Origin: an uncultured Monoglobus sp.
GTDB lineage: Bacteria; Bacillota; Clostridia; Monoglobales; Monoglobaceae
Reading direction: 5' to 3'
DNA: 45,737 nt
Assembly (NCBI GenBank): GCA_947624305.1
Contig: CANQKC010000022.1
Coordinates: 1 to 45,737, forward strand
A model generated the notes under the pieces. That model was not told the DNA's origin and searched no databases. It was given only the letters and a program-made list of their open reading frames with translations. The first letter of the stretch is position 1; each line of letters begins with the position of its first letter. This document shows, piece after piece, positions 18,719-32,156 of the stretch. The translations under genes and the position numbers were made by a program.

Positions 18719-21700
18719 ATGCCACATCCTGTGAAACTTGGCGAAAACACGCGCATGAGCTACGGAAAGATTAACGAAGTCTTAGAGATGCCCAATCTTA
18801 TTGAAATCCAGACAAATTCCTATAACTGGTTTCTAAACGAGGGACTTAAGGAAGTCTTTCACGATGTTTCGCCTATTACGGATTATACAGGAAATCTTAT
18901 TTTGGAGTTTATCGACTATCACTTGGAGAACACACCGAAATACGATATCGAAGAGTGCAAGGAAAGGGACGCGACATACGCGGCGCCTCTCAGAGTGAAG
19001 GTTCGGCTTATCAACAAGGAATCGGGCGAGGTCAAGGAGCAGGAGATATTCATGGGCGACTTTCCGCTCATGACGCCCTCGGGCACGTTTATCATAAACG
19101 GAGCCGAGCGCGTTATCGTGTCTCAGCTTGTTCGCTCGCCGAGCGTTTATTACTCCCAGACCTACGATAAATTGGGAAAAAAGCTGTTCTCGTCTCAGGT
19201 TATCCCCAACCGCGGTGCGTGGCTTGAGTATGAGACCGACAGCAACGACATATTTTATGTGAGAATTGACCGCACCAGAAAAATTCCGGTGACGGTGCTT
19301 ATCCGCGCCCTCGGTATCGGAACCGACGCGGAGATAAAAGAGCTTTTCGGCGAGGACGAGAGGCTTATCGCGACGATGGAAAAAGACACCGCCAAGAACC
19401 ATGAGGAAGGCCTGCTTGAGGTTTACAGAAGGCTCCGTCCGGGCGAGCCGCCCACGGTTGACAGCGCCCAGTCGCTGCTCTCCAGCACCTTCTTTGACCC
19501 CAAGCGCTACGACATGGCGAAGGTCGGCAGATATAAGTATAACAAAAAGCTGATGCTCTCGGCCCGAATTAAGGGTCAGATCTCCGCTGAGACGGTGGTG
19601 AGCCCCCTGACCGGTGAAGTGCTGTGCGAGGCGGGCGACAAGATCTCCGCCGAGACCGCGAAGGAGCTTGAGGCTCACGGCATAAATTCTCTCGTTCTCG
19701 ACTGCGACGGAGCGCGGACCAAGGTCATCTCGAACCACATGGTCGACATTCCGGCGTATGTGCTGAACAAGACCGGCGAGGAGCTGAGTTACAGCCCCAG
19801 AGAATGCGGAATTACCGAGCGTGTCCGCCGCACGGTCCTTGACGAGATAATCGAGAGCGCGGGCGACCCCAATTCCGAGGAGTTCAAGACACTGCTCACC
19901 GACAGACGCGACGAGCTGCAGCCGAAGCATGTGCTGATCGACGACATAATGGCCTCGATCTCGTATATCGGCAATCTGGCAAACGGCGTGGGCAGCGTTG
20001 ATGATATTGACCATTTGGGCAACAGAAGAATAAGAAGCGTGGGCGAGCTGCTGCAAAATCAGTTCAGAATAGGCTTGTCCAGAATGGAGCGCGTTGTCCG
20101 CGAGAGGATGACGACATCCGATCTTGACGCGATCACGCCTCAGTCGCTCATAAACATAAGACCCGTGACCTCGGCGATAAAGGAGTTCTTCGGCTCCTCG
20201 CAGCTGTCGCAGTTCATGGATCAGATAAACCCCCTGGGCGAGCTGACCCACAAGAGAAGGCTTTCGGCCCTCGGCCCCGGCGGACTTTCAAGAGAGCGCG
20301 CGGGCTACGAGGTGCGCGACGTGCACCATTCGCATTATGGCCGCATGTGTCCCATAGAGACGCCCGAAGGCCCGAACATCGGACTTATCAACTCGCTGAG
20401 CGGCTTTGCGAAGGTCAACGAGTACGGATTTATCGAGACTCCGTACCGCAGAGTTGACAAAGAGCATAAGCTCGTAACCGATGAGGTGTTCTATATGACC
20501 GCCGATGAGGAGGAAGGCTTCTTTGTCGCGCAGGCCAACGAGCCATTGAATGACGACGGTACATTCAAGAAGAAAAAGGTAGTAACAAGATTTAAGGACG
20601 AGTTTGTGGAGGTCGCTCCCGAGCGCGTTGACTATATGGACGTTTCGCCCAGACAGGTGACGTCGATCGCCACGGCGATGATCCCCTTCCTTGAGAACGA
20701 CGACGCGAACCGCGCCCTGATGGGCTCCAACATGCAGCGTCAGGCTGTTCCGCTCCTTGTTCCCGAGTCTCCGATAATCGGAACCGGCATGGAGTACAAG
20801 GCCGCCAAGGACTCGGGCGTGTGCGTTCTCGCGAAGCACGCCGGAACCGTGTCATACGTTTCGGCCACCACTATCAAGGTAAAGACCGACGAGGGCGACG
20901 TTGATACCTACAAGCTTATAAAGTTCACCCGCTCCAACCAGGGCATGTGCGTGAACCAGAAGCCCATAGTCGAAAAGGGCGAAAAAATAAAAGAGGGCCA
21001 GATCATAGCCGACGGCCCCTCCACGAGAAACGGCGAGATAGGCCTTGGCCGCAATATCCGCATGGCGTTTATGACATGGGAGGGCTACAACTACGAGGAC
21101 GCTATACTGATCAGCGAGGAGCTTGTTAAGGACGACGTGTTCACCTCGATCCATATTGAGGAATATGAGGTCGACGCCCGCGACACCAAGCTCGGCCCCG
21201 AGGAAATAACAAGAGATATTCCCAACATCGGCGACGACGCGCTCAAGGATCTTGACGAGCGCGGAATAATCAGAATAGGCGCCGAGGTTGAAAGCGGAGA
21301 TATTCTGGTCGGAAAGGTCACGCCCAAGGGCGAGACAGAGCTCACGGCTGAGGAAAGACTGCTCCGCGCCATATTCGGAGAGAAGGCCAGAGAGGTGCGC
21401 GACACCTCGCTGCGCGTTCCCCACGGTGAGTACGGAATAATAGTTGACGTGAAGGTGTTCACCAGAGCGAACGGCGACGAGCTGCCCCCGGGCGTTAATC
21501 AGGTCGTGCGCTGCTATATCGCCCAGAAGAGAAAGATCTCGGTCGGCGACAAAATGGCGGGCCGCCACGGAAACAAGGGCGTTGTCTCAAGGATACTGCC
21601 CGTTGAGGATATGCCGTTCCTGCCCGACGGAACGCCGCTTCAGATAGTGCTTAACCCGCTGGGCGTGCCTTCGCGTATGAATATCGGACAGGTTCTTGAG

Positions 21701-22555
21701 GTCCACTTGGGCTACGCCGCCAAGGCTCTCGGCTGGAAGGTCGCGACCCCGGTATTCGACGGAGCCACAGAGGAAGACATCATGGATGCGCTGGAAGAGG
21801 CCGGATATGAGCGCGACGGAAAGAGCGTGCTCTATGACGGCAGGACAGGCGAGCCGTTTGACAACCGCGTAACGGTTGGATACATGCACATGCTCAAGCT
21901 TGCCCACCTTGTTGACGACAAGATCCATGCCCGCTCCACGGGCCCGTATTCGCTTGTTACGCAGCAGCCCCTGGGCGGCAAGGCCCAGTTCGGCGGCCAG
22001 CGTTTCGGAGAAATGGAGGTCTGGGCGCTTGAGGCTTACGGCGCGGCTTACACCCTGCAGGAGATCCTGACCGTCAAGTCGGACGACGTTGTGGGCAGAG
22101 TCAAGACCTACGAGGCGATCGTTAAAGGCGAAAACGTGCCCGAGCCGGGCGTTCCCGAGTCCTTTAAGGTGCTCATCAAGGAGCTCCAGAGTCTGGCGCT
22201 TGACATCAAGGTGCTTGACGGCGACGGCAATGAGGTTATTTTAAGAGAGAGTCTCGACGATGACGACGCGGCGGATCTGCCGGTTAACATCGCCGGCTTC
22301 GAGGAGGACGAGAGCGCGCAGAAGCCCGAGCAGCGTCCCGCGGACGAGGAAGAAGACGAGGATGACCTGCTGATCGACGATGATTATGATGAAGAGGAAG
22401 ACTCCGAGACAAGCCTGATCGATGAGGTTACGCAGATACTCGCGGGCAACACGGGCGACACTGAGGCCGACCTCTTTGACGAGGCTGACGATCTTGAATC
22501 CTACGAGGCTATGAAGGACGCCGAGGATTTTGACGACGACGAGGAAGATTTTTAA
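18719..22555 (+). CDS. rpoB: DNA-directed RNA polymerase subunit beta
   Basis: The beta subunit of RNA polymerase forms half of the catalytic cleft. The true start is ATG 18719 ([16 protein letters not shown]), behind GAGAGGTGAT; the open frame extends 97 codons upstream but that part is not RpoB-like. The 1278-residue protein has all beta blocks, including the rifampicin pocket [31 protein letters not shown] (given here only as landmark, split between 20200 and 20285) with the usual Gln, Asp, His and Ser contacts kept, and GRHGNKG. The last 85 or so residues form a very acidic tail ending DDEEDF. rpoC follows after 59 bases. The usual rplKAJL genes are not upstream. Confidence 0.97.
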   Translation: MPHPVKLGENTRMSYGKINEVLEMPNLIEIQTNSYNWFLNEGLKEVFHDVSPITDYTGNLILEFIDYHLENTPKYDIEECKERDATYAAPLRVKVRLINKESGEVKEQEIFMGDFPLMTPSGTFIINGAERVIVSQLVRSPSVYYSQTYDKLGKKLFSSQVIPNRGAWLEYETDSNDIFYVRIDRTRKIPVTVLIRALGIGTDAEIKELFGEDERLIATMEKDTAKNHEEGLLEVYRRLRPGEPPTVDSAQSLLSSTFFDPKRYDMAKVGRYKYNKKLMLSARIKGQISAETVVSPLTGEVLCEAGDKISAETAKELEAHGINSLVLDCDGARTKVISNHMVDIPAYVLNKTGEELSYSPRECGITERVRRTVLDEIIESAGDPNSEEFKTLLTDRRDELQPKHVLIDDIMASISYIGNLANGVGSVDDIDHLGNRRIRSVGELLQNQFRIGLSRMERVVRERMTTSDLDAITPQSLINIRPVTSAIKEFFGSSQLSQFMDQINPLGELTHKRRLSALGPGGLSRERAGYEVRDVHHSHYGRMCPIETPEGPNIGLINSLSGFAKVNEYGFIETPYRRVDKEHKLVTDEVFYMTADEEEGFFVAQANEPLNDDGTFKKKKVVTRFKDEFVEVAPERVDYMDVSPRQVTSIATAMIPFLENDDANRALMGSNMQRQAVPLLVPESPIIGTGMEYKAAKDSGVCVLAKHAGTVSYVSATTIKVKTDEGDVDTYKLIKFTRSNQGMCVNQKPIVEKGEKIKEGQIIADGPSTRNGEIGLGRNIRMAFMTWEGYNYEDAILISEELVKDDVFTSIHIEEYEVDARDTKLGPEEITRDIPNIGDDALKDLDERGIIRIGAEVESGDILVGKVTPKGETELTAEERLLRAIFGEKAREVRDTSLRVPHGEYGIIVDVKVFTRANGDELPPGVNQVVRCYIAQKRKISVGDKMAGRHGNKGVVSRILPVEDMPFLPDGTPLQIVLNPLGVPSRMNIGQVLEVHLGYAAKALGWKVATPVFDGATEEDIMDALEEAGYERDGKSVLYDGRTGEPFDNRVTVGYMHMLKLAHLVDDKIHARSTGPYSLVTQQPLGGKAQFGGQRFGEMEVWALEAYGAAYTLQEILTVKSDDVVGRVKTYEAIVKGENVPEPGVPESFKVLIKELQSLALDIKVLDGDGNEVILRESLDDDDAADLPVNIAGFEEDESAQKPEQRPADEEEDEDDLLIDDDYDEEEDSETSLIDEVTQILAGNTGDTEADLFDEADDLESYEAMKDAEDFDDDEEDF

Positions 22556-22614
22556 TTTGATCCCGAAAATATGCTGACTCACGGCATAATGTGAGTAGAA
22601 AGGCGTGGTCTTTA

Positions 22615-26247
<3,633 letters not shown>

Positions 26248-26257
26248 ACGGTTAAAT

Positions 26258-26295
26258 AAAAAGCCACGGTTCCAAATGTGGAACCGTGGCTTTTT
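26258..26295 (+). terminator. Strong terminator after rpoC
   Basis: AAAGCCACGGTTC (from 26259) pairs perfectly with GAACCGTGGCTTT (from 26281), followed by T residues. The A-rich 5' flank means it could also work for transcription from the right. Confidence 0.95.
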
Positions 26296-26299
26296 GGAT

Positions 26300-26582
26300 T
26301 TATTGGGAAGATTTGATTGATTTATTTTTCTCCCCCCTCAGCCGCCGTTGGCGGCAGCTCCCCCCCTCGGGGGAGCCGGGACGCCGGGGTCGTCGTCCCC
26401 TACGACAAAATTGTGCAAATTGCCGTAGGGGCGGACGACTGTGGCCGAAGCCGCAAAGCGGATTCGCGGCACTAACGTATTCCAATTGCACATATAAACG
26501 AGGCCACACATCATATAACCATCGCGAAAATGTTCGGCCGCCCGTTTGCCTCCCGTTAGGTGGGGGAGGGGGGTATTTTTAT
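26300..26582. repeat. Hairpin-repeat region between rpoC and the convergent LRR gene
   Basis: No gene here. 26332-26377 is a minus-oriented unit of the hairpin family with inner stem GCCGCC/GGCGGC. 26389-26404 and 26424-26439 are facing, nearly perfect arms containing CCCCTACG and CGTAGGGG. A partial unit lies at 26548-26574. This is a diverged version of the arrays at 3.5, 31.3 and 45.5 kb. Confidence 0.75.
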
Positions 26583-29500
26583 TTACTTCACCTCAACCAC
26601 CGATATGGCGCTTCTTGTGCTTTCGCCTTTTTGGTTATAGGCTAACGCCGAAATATAGTGTGTTCCGACGGCGGCCGAGTCTATGTTAACATTCACCTTG
26701 TCTGTTTCATGCGTGGATATTATCTTGTCGCCGTCATAGATCACTATTTTTGTTATCGGACTTTCTCCCACGAGCGAAGCCTCGGCCGAAACAGCGATGT
26801 TATTGCCGTCGACGCTTGTCTGTATCGTCACATCCGGATTGGTCGGATTTTCCTGCTGCTCGGTCCACTCGTTGACGTATGCCTCTATCCAGGTGTATCC
26901 TTTCCACTTGCCGCTTGGAATTATGTCGCCGTCGTAGACCTCTCCCATGCCGTTCGCGTCTTTCCACTCCTGCGGGATCTCAAACGGGCGGTACACCGCC
27001 TCATATTGCATAACGCCTCCGACCTCGGCTTCGTTGTCGATTATCCTGCCTTGTCCGTTCCTTACCTCGCTGATTATTCTCGCGTCGGTCTCGTCGCGTC
27101 TCGGCAGTGACGCTCCGATGTGATCAAGCAATGTGTTGTACGTTTCCTCTGCGGTCTGTGTTGTCACGGGATAGTCGTCCTCATATTTAAAGTGTACGGC
27201 CTTCGCCTCGTCGGTGATATTGTCCTTTGTCCAGACGTAGTATTGAGCGACTGTGCTGTCGTGATCGACGCCTTTGCTGTTGTCGGCGGTCACGCTCTGG
27301 TTTCCGTCCATATAGTTTCCGTCCACATACAGGTCGGTCGACCATTTTGAGGTTATGCCGTTTCCGGTGGATGTCGTCTGGAATATTCTCGAGCGGTGGC
27401 TGGTTGTTGACGGGCCGGGCTTGTAGTAGCTGTTAATTATGTTCGCCGCCATCGCGCCCTGACCGCCATAGGCCGAGTTGCCGCCCCAGTTGTAGATTAT
27501 GTTGTTGCGAAGATCGGTCAAAGTCACTTGCTCGCTCATATCATAATCAATGTCGCCCTCTAAACGACCCGCCGCGAGTCTCGGGTTCCGGCTGTCGTGG
27601 CTCGCCAGCAGGTTATGGTGGAAGCTCGCGTTCGTGCCTCCCCAGATACCGCCGTAGCCGTGGGCGCCCTTGGAGTGGCCGCCGTTTTTCAGACTCTCGG
27701 AGCTTATGCAGTTCTGGAGAGTGAAATCGGTGTACTCATAAAACGAAATGCACTCGTCAATGCTGTAGCTCACCGAGCAGTGGTCGATTATCGTTCGCGT
27801 GTCGCCGTATCCTCCGAGGCCGTCGGCCTCGATCTTGTTCTTAAACGTCGGCCTTATTCTCAAATAACGGATAACATTGCTGCCGTCAAGCTCAAGGTTG
27901 GCGCCTGTTATAGTTATTCCGTCGCCGGGCGCGGTCTGACCGAGGATAGTCACGCCTCCGATATACCTTATCGACTTTTCAAGATTTATCGTGCCGCCCA
28001 CGTCAAACACGACTATTCTGCCCGACTTGGAGACCGCGTCGCGGAACGAACCGGGACCGCTGTCGTTTAAGTTGGTGACGTGGTATATTTCGGTGCCGTA
28101 ATTCCGTCGTCCGCCGATCGCGAACTGTCCACCACCCTCGGCTCCGGGGAAGGCTTTGAGGAGCGGTGTGGTCGTTCTGGGATAAGCGAGCGGTTCGCAT
28201 GAGTCCGCGTTTGACCAAACCATTACTTTAATATATTCGCCCTCTTTCAAAGCGACCGGCATTTCGCTCATTTTTTCGTCAAAGCCGATACCGCCAAGGT
28301 TTTCCGTCTGTTTGTCTTCAATGGCAATATCAAGCAGTATATCGTCTTTGTATTTCGCGGCGATCAAGGTGTAGGGAGTGCCCTTTTCGACGTCGCTGCT
28401 CGTGACCATACTAATCGAACCACCGGATATTCCGGTTATTTTAAAAGGCATATCATCGGGAGGTTCGGGCGTTGCTGTGGCCGGCGCCGGAGTTATCTTC
28501 GGAATTGGCGTTGGTGTCGGTTTCGCCGTTGGTGTCGGCGTTGGTGTCGGCTCGGGCGTTGCCGTTGCCGGAGGCGGAGTTTCGGGAAGCTGCTCACCGA
28601 AGTGGACACTTGCTTTGGTCAGCGCCTCGTTTCCGCTTGCTATCGCGATTATCTTCCACCGCGGCTCGGTGCCCGTGTAATACACATCCGCGAGGCTGCC
28701 GCAGCCCGAGAACGCGTTCGCGCCGACAGATACAACATTTTCGGGTATTTCGATATTTGTCAATGCGGAGCAGCCCTCAAACGCGCTCTCGGGGATCGCG
28801 TTCGCCAAAGTACTCCACTTAACGCTTGTCAGAGAGCGGCAGTTTGAGAAAGCATTTGCGCCGATATCCTCGGCTATTCTGCTCAAATTGAGCGAGGTCA
28901 AACCTGTTCCGGCAAACGCGCGCGTACCGATACTCCTGATATTTCTTCCGTCTATCGAGGTAAGCTCGGTGCATTCCATGAATGCCGAATTGCCTACGAT
29001 AAGAAGCTGATCGAAACCGTCGAGGTTCTTCAGTTTTGTCGCGGCGAAGGCGGATGTTCCGAGTTCAAACGCCACGGGGAATTCCGCTGTCTCGACACGC
29101 GTGCTGCTGAATGCCTGCGAACCTATCGTTTTTACCTTTGCTCCGCTTACCGATTTGATATTGGCGTTCTGTGTAAAAGCGTATGAGCCGATCTCGGTCA
29201 CCGAATCGGGAACCTTGTAAGATGCTCCCGTCTTGTTCTGAGGATATTTTATCAAAAGCGTCATATCGCCCGAAAACAGAACGCCGTTTTCAGCCTTGAA
29301 GTTTTTGTTCCCGTCCGCAACGGTGATCGAGGCGATATTCGGACAAAATCTGAGCGCCGCATCATTTATCGCCGTCACCGAGGCGGGAAGAGTATATTCG
29401 GCGTCGGGTTTCGCGTACGGATACATAAGCAGCTCGGTCTTGCCCTTGGTGTAGAGCACGCCGTCCGCCGACTCGTAGTTGGGATTTTCGGGCGCTGCGT

Positions 29501-31151
29501 CAATTGAAAGCAGACTGCGGCAGCTGCTGAAAGCGCTTGCGGCAAGACTTTCCACGTTTTTGGGGATCGTCACGCTTGTCAGGCCCGAACCGTAAAACGC
29601 GTTTTCGCCTATGGCCGTCACACTGTCGGGGATAGGTGCGCTCTTTAAGGAGCTGCAGCTCATAAACGCGCCGGCGCCTATTTCGGTCAGTCCATTGGGA
29701 AAATTGATCGAACTCAATTTTGTGCAGTTTCTGAAAGCATTGGTTCCGATTTTCTTGATCGTGTCGGGCAGCGTCACATTTAACAGGGATAAATTTGAAG
29801 TAATATCGGTAAGCAGCTGTCCCTCTATCGCGGTCACGGTCTTTCCGCCGAGCTCGGCGGGAATTTCGATCTCCCGCGCGGGACCGAGCGTGTACTCGTT
29901 GAGCGTTATCGTACCGTCCGGGTTCTCGGTATACTTCCAGCCGTCGGCCTCGCCCGTGGAAAGCGACGGTTCGGGCGTTGCGGTCTCGTGCGGCTCCGAT
30001 GTCGGCATTGTCGAAATATCCGCAAACGGAATATTGTTTTGATTAGCGTAGGTCTCGGCGTAGGAGCCCGCCACGCCGTATATTGTGGTTGTGCCGTTTA
30101 AGCTTTTAGTGACCACGCTGAGCCCTATTTCTGTCACGCTCTCGGGTATAGATATCGCCAAATTATCACATCCGTAAAACGCGGAGTTTTTAATTTCCTT
30201 AACGTTTCCGCCGACCTCAAAGCGTTTCAAGTTACGACAGCTTTGATAAATTCCGATGGGAATAACGGTAAGCGCGTCGGGAAGTTTTGCGGACGTAAGA
30301 TTGTAGCATTGCAGAAAAGCGTAATTCCCGATATTGGTCACGCTGTCCGGAACTATGGCGGTAATAAGATTTTTATTATTGTAAAACGCGTAATTGTCGA
30401 TAGAGGCGACCGTTGCGGGGAGCTTCAGCTCCGCGTCGGTTTTCTCGTCGGAATAGACCAGAAGGCGCGTCATATCGGCGCTGTACAGCACATCGTCCGA
30501 TATCACAAAATCTTTGTTATCGTCGGACAGAACGATCTCCCTCAATTTCTTTCTTCCTAAAGCGCCCGTGGCGATTTCCGTCACGCTCGACGGAATATTC
30601 ACGACAGCGGCACAGTTTCCGAAAGCTGTGCCCTCTATTGCCTGAAGCCCTTCGGGCAGCACGATCGCGTCTATTCCCGAGATATTCACAAACGCCTGAG
30701 CTCCAATCGTTTTGACGCTGCTCGGCACCGCGTATGTATCCGCGGATTTTTTCCTCGGGCAGGCAATGAGCCGCGTCATGTCCTTGTCAAACAATATTCC
30801 GCTCGCGCCCGTATATGTTTCGTTGCCGTTTGACACGGTTATCTCGGCGAGATTTGTCAAAAGCGTTATTGAGTTTCGCGTAATATTGGTGACCGAATCC
30901 GGGATCGAGATGCTTGTGACGTTCGAGTTTCCGCTCGAGATTTTCAGGTCGGTCACTATGTAACCGTCGATCTCCGGCGGTATGACAAGCGCCTCATCCC
31001 TGCCGGTGTACCGAGTGATCGCTGCCGTTGCGCCGTCCGGGTTGATCTGATACTCAAAATCACCCGAGGTTTCGGCAAAAACCGTCGCGCAGACCGCCAG
31101 GCTTAAAATCAGCGCCGCCGCAAAAACCAAACACATTTGTTTTAACTTCAT
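26583..31151 (-). CDS. Secreted BspA-type LRR protein with C-terminal pectate lyase (PL1-like) domain
   Basis: A 1522-residue exported protein. Order: signal peptide (1-26, MKLKQMCLVFAAALILSLAV), first LRR_5/BspA block (about 27-365), short linker, second LRR block (405-860), Thr/Pro linker (865-905), beta module with AKYKDDILLD (905-995), PL1-like beta-helix (1000-1430) starting AFPGAEGGG and including ILGQTAPGDG and HGYGGIWGGTNASFHHN, then an Ig/Fn3-like C-terminal domain (1435-1522). These are the same modules as the protein at 15445-18324, but with LRR before lyase. Likely an extracellular pectin-degrading or -binding protein. AAAGGAGG precedes the ATG. It converges on rpoC. Confidence 0.85.
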   Translation of the reverse strand: MKLKQMCLVFAAALILSLAVCATVFAETSGDFEYQINPDGATAAITRYTGRDEALVIPPEIDGYIVTDLKISSGNSNVTSISIPDSVTNITRNSITLLTNLAEITVSNGNETYTGASGILFDKDMTRLIACPRKKSADTYAVPSSVKTIGAQAFVNISGIDAIVLPEGLQAIEGTAFGNCAAVVNIPSSVTEIATGALGRKKLREIVLSDDNKDFVISDDVLYSADMTRLLVYSDEKTDAELKLPATVASIDNYAFYNNKNLITAIVPDSVTNIGNYAFLQCYNLTSAKLPDALTVIPIGIYQSCRNLKRFEVGGNVKEIKNSAFYGCDNLAISIPESVTEIGLSVVTKSLNGTTTIYGVAGSYAETYANQNNIPFADISTMPTSEPHETATPEPSLSTGEADGWKYTENPDGTITLNEYTLGPAREIEIPAELGGKTVTAIEGQLLTDITSNLSLLNVTLPDTIKKIGTNAFRNCTKLSSINFPNGLTEIGAGAFMSCSSLKSAPIPDSVTAIGENAFYGSGLTSVTIPKNVESLAASAFSSCRSLLSIDAAPENPNYESADGVLYTKGKTELLMYPYAKPDAEYTLPASVTAINDAALRFCPNIASITVADGNKNFKAENGVLFSGDMTLLIKYPQNKTGASYKVPDSVTEIGSYAFTQNANIKSVSGAKVKTIGSQAFSSTRVETAEFPVAFELGTSAFAATKLKNLDGFDQLLIVGNSAFMECTELTSIDGRNIRSIGTRAFAGTGLTSLNLSRIAEDIGANAFSNCRSLTSVKWSTLANAIPESAFEGCSALTNIEIPENVVSVGANAFSGCGSLADVYYTGTEPRWKIIAIASGNEALTKASVHFGEQLPETPPPATATPEPTPTPTPTAKPTPTPIPKITPAPATATPEPPDDMPFKITGISGGSISMVTSSDVEKGTPYTLIAAKYKDDILLDIAIEDKQTENLGGIGFDEKMSEMPVALKEGEYIKVMVWSNADSCEPLAYPRTTTPLLKAFPGAEGGGQFAIGGRRNYGTEIYHVTNLNDSGPGSFRDAVSKSGRIVVFDVGGTINLEKSIRYIGGVTILGQTAPGDGITITGANLELDGSNVIRYLRIRPTFKNKIEADGLGGYGDTRTIIDHCSVSYSIDECISFYEYTDFTLQNCISSESLKNGGHSKGAHGYGGIWGGTNASFHHNLLASHDSRNPRLAAGRLEGDIDYDMSEQVTLTDLRNNIIYNWGGNSAYGGQGAMAANIINSYYKPGPSTTSHRSRIFQTTSTGNGITSKWSTDLYVDGNYMDGNQSVTADNSKGVDHDSTVAQYYVWTKDNITDEAKAVHFKYEDDYPVTTQTAEETYNTLLDHIGASLPRRDETDARIISEVRNGQGRIIDNEAEVGGVMQYEAVYRPFEIPQEWKDANGMGEVYDGDIIPSGKWKGYTWIEAYVNEWTEQQENPTNPDVTIQTSVDGNNIAVSAEASLVGESPITKIVIYDGDKIISTHETDKVNVNIDSAAVGTHYISALAYNQKGESTRSAISVVEVK

Positions 31152-31203
31152 ACAATTTCCTCCTTTTTCTTTATGTTAATATATTTTTATTTTTACATAT
31201 CAA

Positions 31204-31580
31204 CGTAGCGATTAGCGATTAGTGAATAGCGAATAGGGCCTCTCCTCAGTCGCCCATTTGCCTCGCCCCAAAATCCGTAGGGGACGGCGCCCTCGACGTC
31301 CCGTTTGCCTCGCCCTTTGGGGAGAGGTGGATTTCCGCCGCAGGCGGAAAGACGGAGAGGGGTTAACGTAGCGAATAGTGATTAGTGAATAGGGATTAGG
31401 AACCCCTCTCAGTCAGCTTCGCTGACAGCTCTCCCCAAGGGGCGAGCCGGGCGGCAGGTTGCCGCCCCTACAGGTTTGGCGTAATTTTTTCGGTTATGCC
31501 AATATGATATATCACCGACACCTGTAGGGGCGGATATTATCCGCCCGTTTGCCTCGCCCTCCGGGGAGGGAGAGGGAGGC
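31204..31580. repeat. Hairpin-repeat array upstream of the LRR-pectate lyase gene
   Basis: 31308-31364 (+) and 31401-31448 (-) are facing hairpin units with inner stems TTTCCGCC/GGCGGAAA and TCAGC/GCTGA. Between them, and at 31204-31236, are short tandem words of the type ATTAGTGAATAG. Two facing GGGCGG hairpins follow at 31449-31472 and 31523-31547. A 29-base stretch at 31275-31303 is identical to 45531-45559. No gene is present. Confidence 0.85.
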
Positions 31581-31644
31581 GAGCCTAAGACGTTATCTCT
31601 CCAAATTTGATTATATGCCGCACAATTTCGGCTGTCAATATTTT

Positions 31645-31679
31645 ATGTCTAAGTGGGAACCGATCATGTCTAAGTGGGA
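31645..31679. repeat. Short direct repeat resembling an insertion-sequence end
   Basis: ATGTCTAAGTGGGA occurs at 31645-31658 and again at 31666-31679. Spaced direct repeats of TGTC...GTGGGA type occur at the termini of IS21-family elements as I recall them, so this may be the stub of a lost element. No transposase is visible nearby. Confidence 0.3.
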
Positions 31680-31704
31680 TTTTTTGTCCCCACGAGAAAT
31701 TATA

Positions 31705-31833
31705 TCACAAATATTTCCCTATGAACGCGACCTTGCGTAAGCCGCGGGTTTCTTTGCGTAACCCGCAAATTTGTTTCAACTTCATGCAAATTCTTTCTTT
31801 TTTGCGATAAACGCATCTGTTATTGATTTTCAT
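31705..31833 (-). CDS. Possible 42-residue basic peptide
   Basis: ATG at 31833 follows a good GAGGTGAG ribosome site and opens a 42-codon frame to TGA at 31705. The peptide starts MKINNRCVYRKKERIC and is rich in Lys and Arg (about one third of residues). It lies downstream of the leftward promoter at 31899-31928 with the palindrome 31851-31891 in its leader. Against it: codons 15-37 lie within a 70-base repeat also present at 32157-32226, so the frame may be fortuitous. No known family. Confidence 0.3.
   Translation of the reverse strand: MKINNRCVYRKKERICMKLKQICGLRKETRGLRKVAFIGKYL
31723..31792. repeat. 70-base direct repeat, left copy
   Basis: About 93% identical (5 differences) to 32157-32226, same orientation. 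It contains GCGGGTT/AACCCGC as an inverted repeat. Read on the minus strand, its end matches the start region of the LRR gene at 31151 (ATG AAG TTG AAA CAA ATT TG here; ATG AAG TTA AAA CAA ATG TG there). The two copies bracket the RHH gene and palindrome. Confidence 0.85.
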
Positions 31834-31850
31834 GGCCCCTCACCTCGTAG

Positions 31851-31891
31851 TATTCTATATAGTATTCTATAATATAATACTATATAGAATA
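31851..31891. promoter_or_regulatory. 16-bp perfect palindrome, probable operator
   Basis: TATTCTATATAGTATT (31851-31866) and AATACTATATAGAATA (31876-31891) are perfect inverted repeats around a 9-base centre. Within the left arm, TATTCTATA is itself tandemly repeated at a 12-base step. It lies 65 bases before a ribbon-helix-helix gene; such proteins bind short repeated half-sites, so autoregulation is a reasonable inference. Confidence 0.6.
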
Positions 31892-31898
31892 TATGATT

Positions 31899-31928
31899 AT
31901 GATAACACATAATTTATAATTATGTCAA
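31899..31928 (-). promoter_or_regulatory. Leftward promoter beside the palindrome
   Basis: On the minus strand TTGACA (31928-31923) and TATCAT (31904-31899) are 18 bases apart. The start of transcription would fall at the edge of the palindrome, so a bound repressor would block it. A TATAAT on the plus strand (31915-31920) may be the -10 for the RHH gene, but has no convincing -35. Confidence 0.5.
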
Positions 31929-31955
31929 TAGAAAGTTTAGAGTGGAGGCGCGAAA

Positions 31956-32120
31956 ATGGACAAATTCAGACCGACAAAGCCGGAAAAAGAGATAATATCT
32001 ATCAGGATAGATAAAAACTTGTTGTCCGATGTGGATAAGCTTGCGGCGCGGATCGATATCAGCAGAAACGAGCTTATTAATCAATGTATTGAATTTGCGC
32101 TGTCTAATTTGGAACATTAG
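31956..32120 (+). CDS. Small ribbon-helix-helix DNA-binding protein
   Basis: A 54-residue protein beginning MDKFRPTKPEKEIISIRIDK. The strand IISIRID, helix NLLSDVDKLAARI, turn and helix SRNELINQCIEFALSNL fit the Arc/CopG ribbon-helix-helix fold, which dimerises and inserts paired beta strands into the DNA major groove. It is short, with no C-terminal extension for a toxin or ligand. GGAGG at 31944-31948 supports the ATG. The gene lies downstream of a large palindrome and between two 70-base direct repeats in an AT-rich region. Likely an autoregulatory repressor; the target is unknown. No partner toxin is recognised beside it. Confidence 0.75.
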   Translation: MDKFRPTKPEKEIISIRIDKNLLSDVDKLAARIDISRNELINQCIEFALSNLEH

Positions 32121-32156
32121 ATTTTTATTGCGACAATGGGGGGATGGATGACTGCT

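Noticed and set aside
18833..20251. 472-codon open frame on the minus strand inside rpoB
   Set aside because: It lies entirely opposite rpoB, whose protein is unmistakable; long antisense frames are common in GC-rich genes and the translation matches no family.
31956..32120. The RHH protein as the missing MazE antitoxin
   Set aside because: It shares the SRNELI motif with Bacillus-type MazE, but lacks the C-terminal toxin-binding tail, and it is 12 kb from mazF with its own palindrome.
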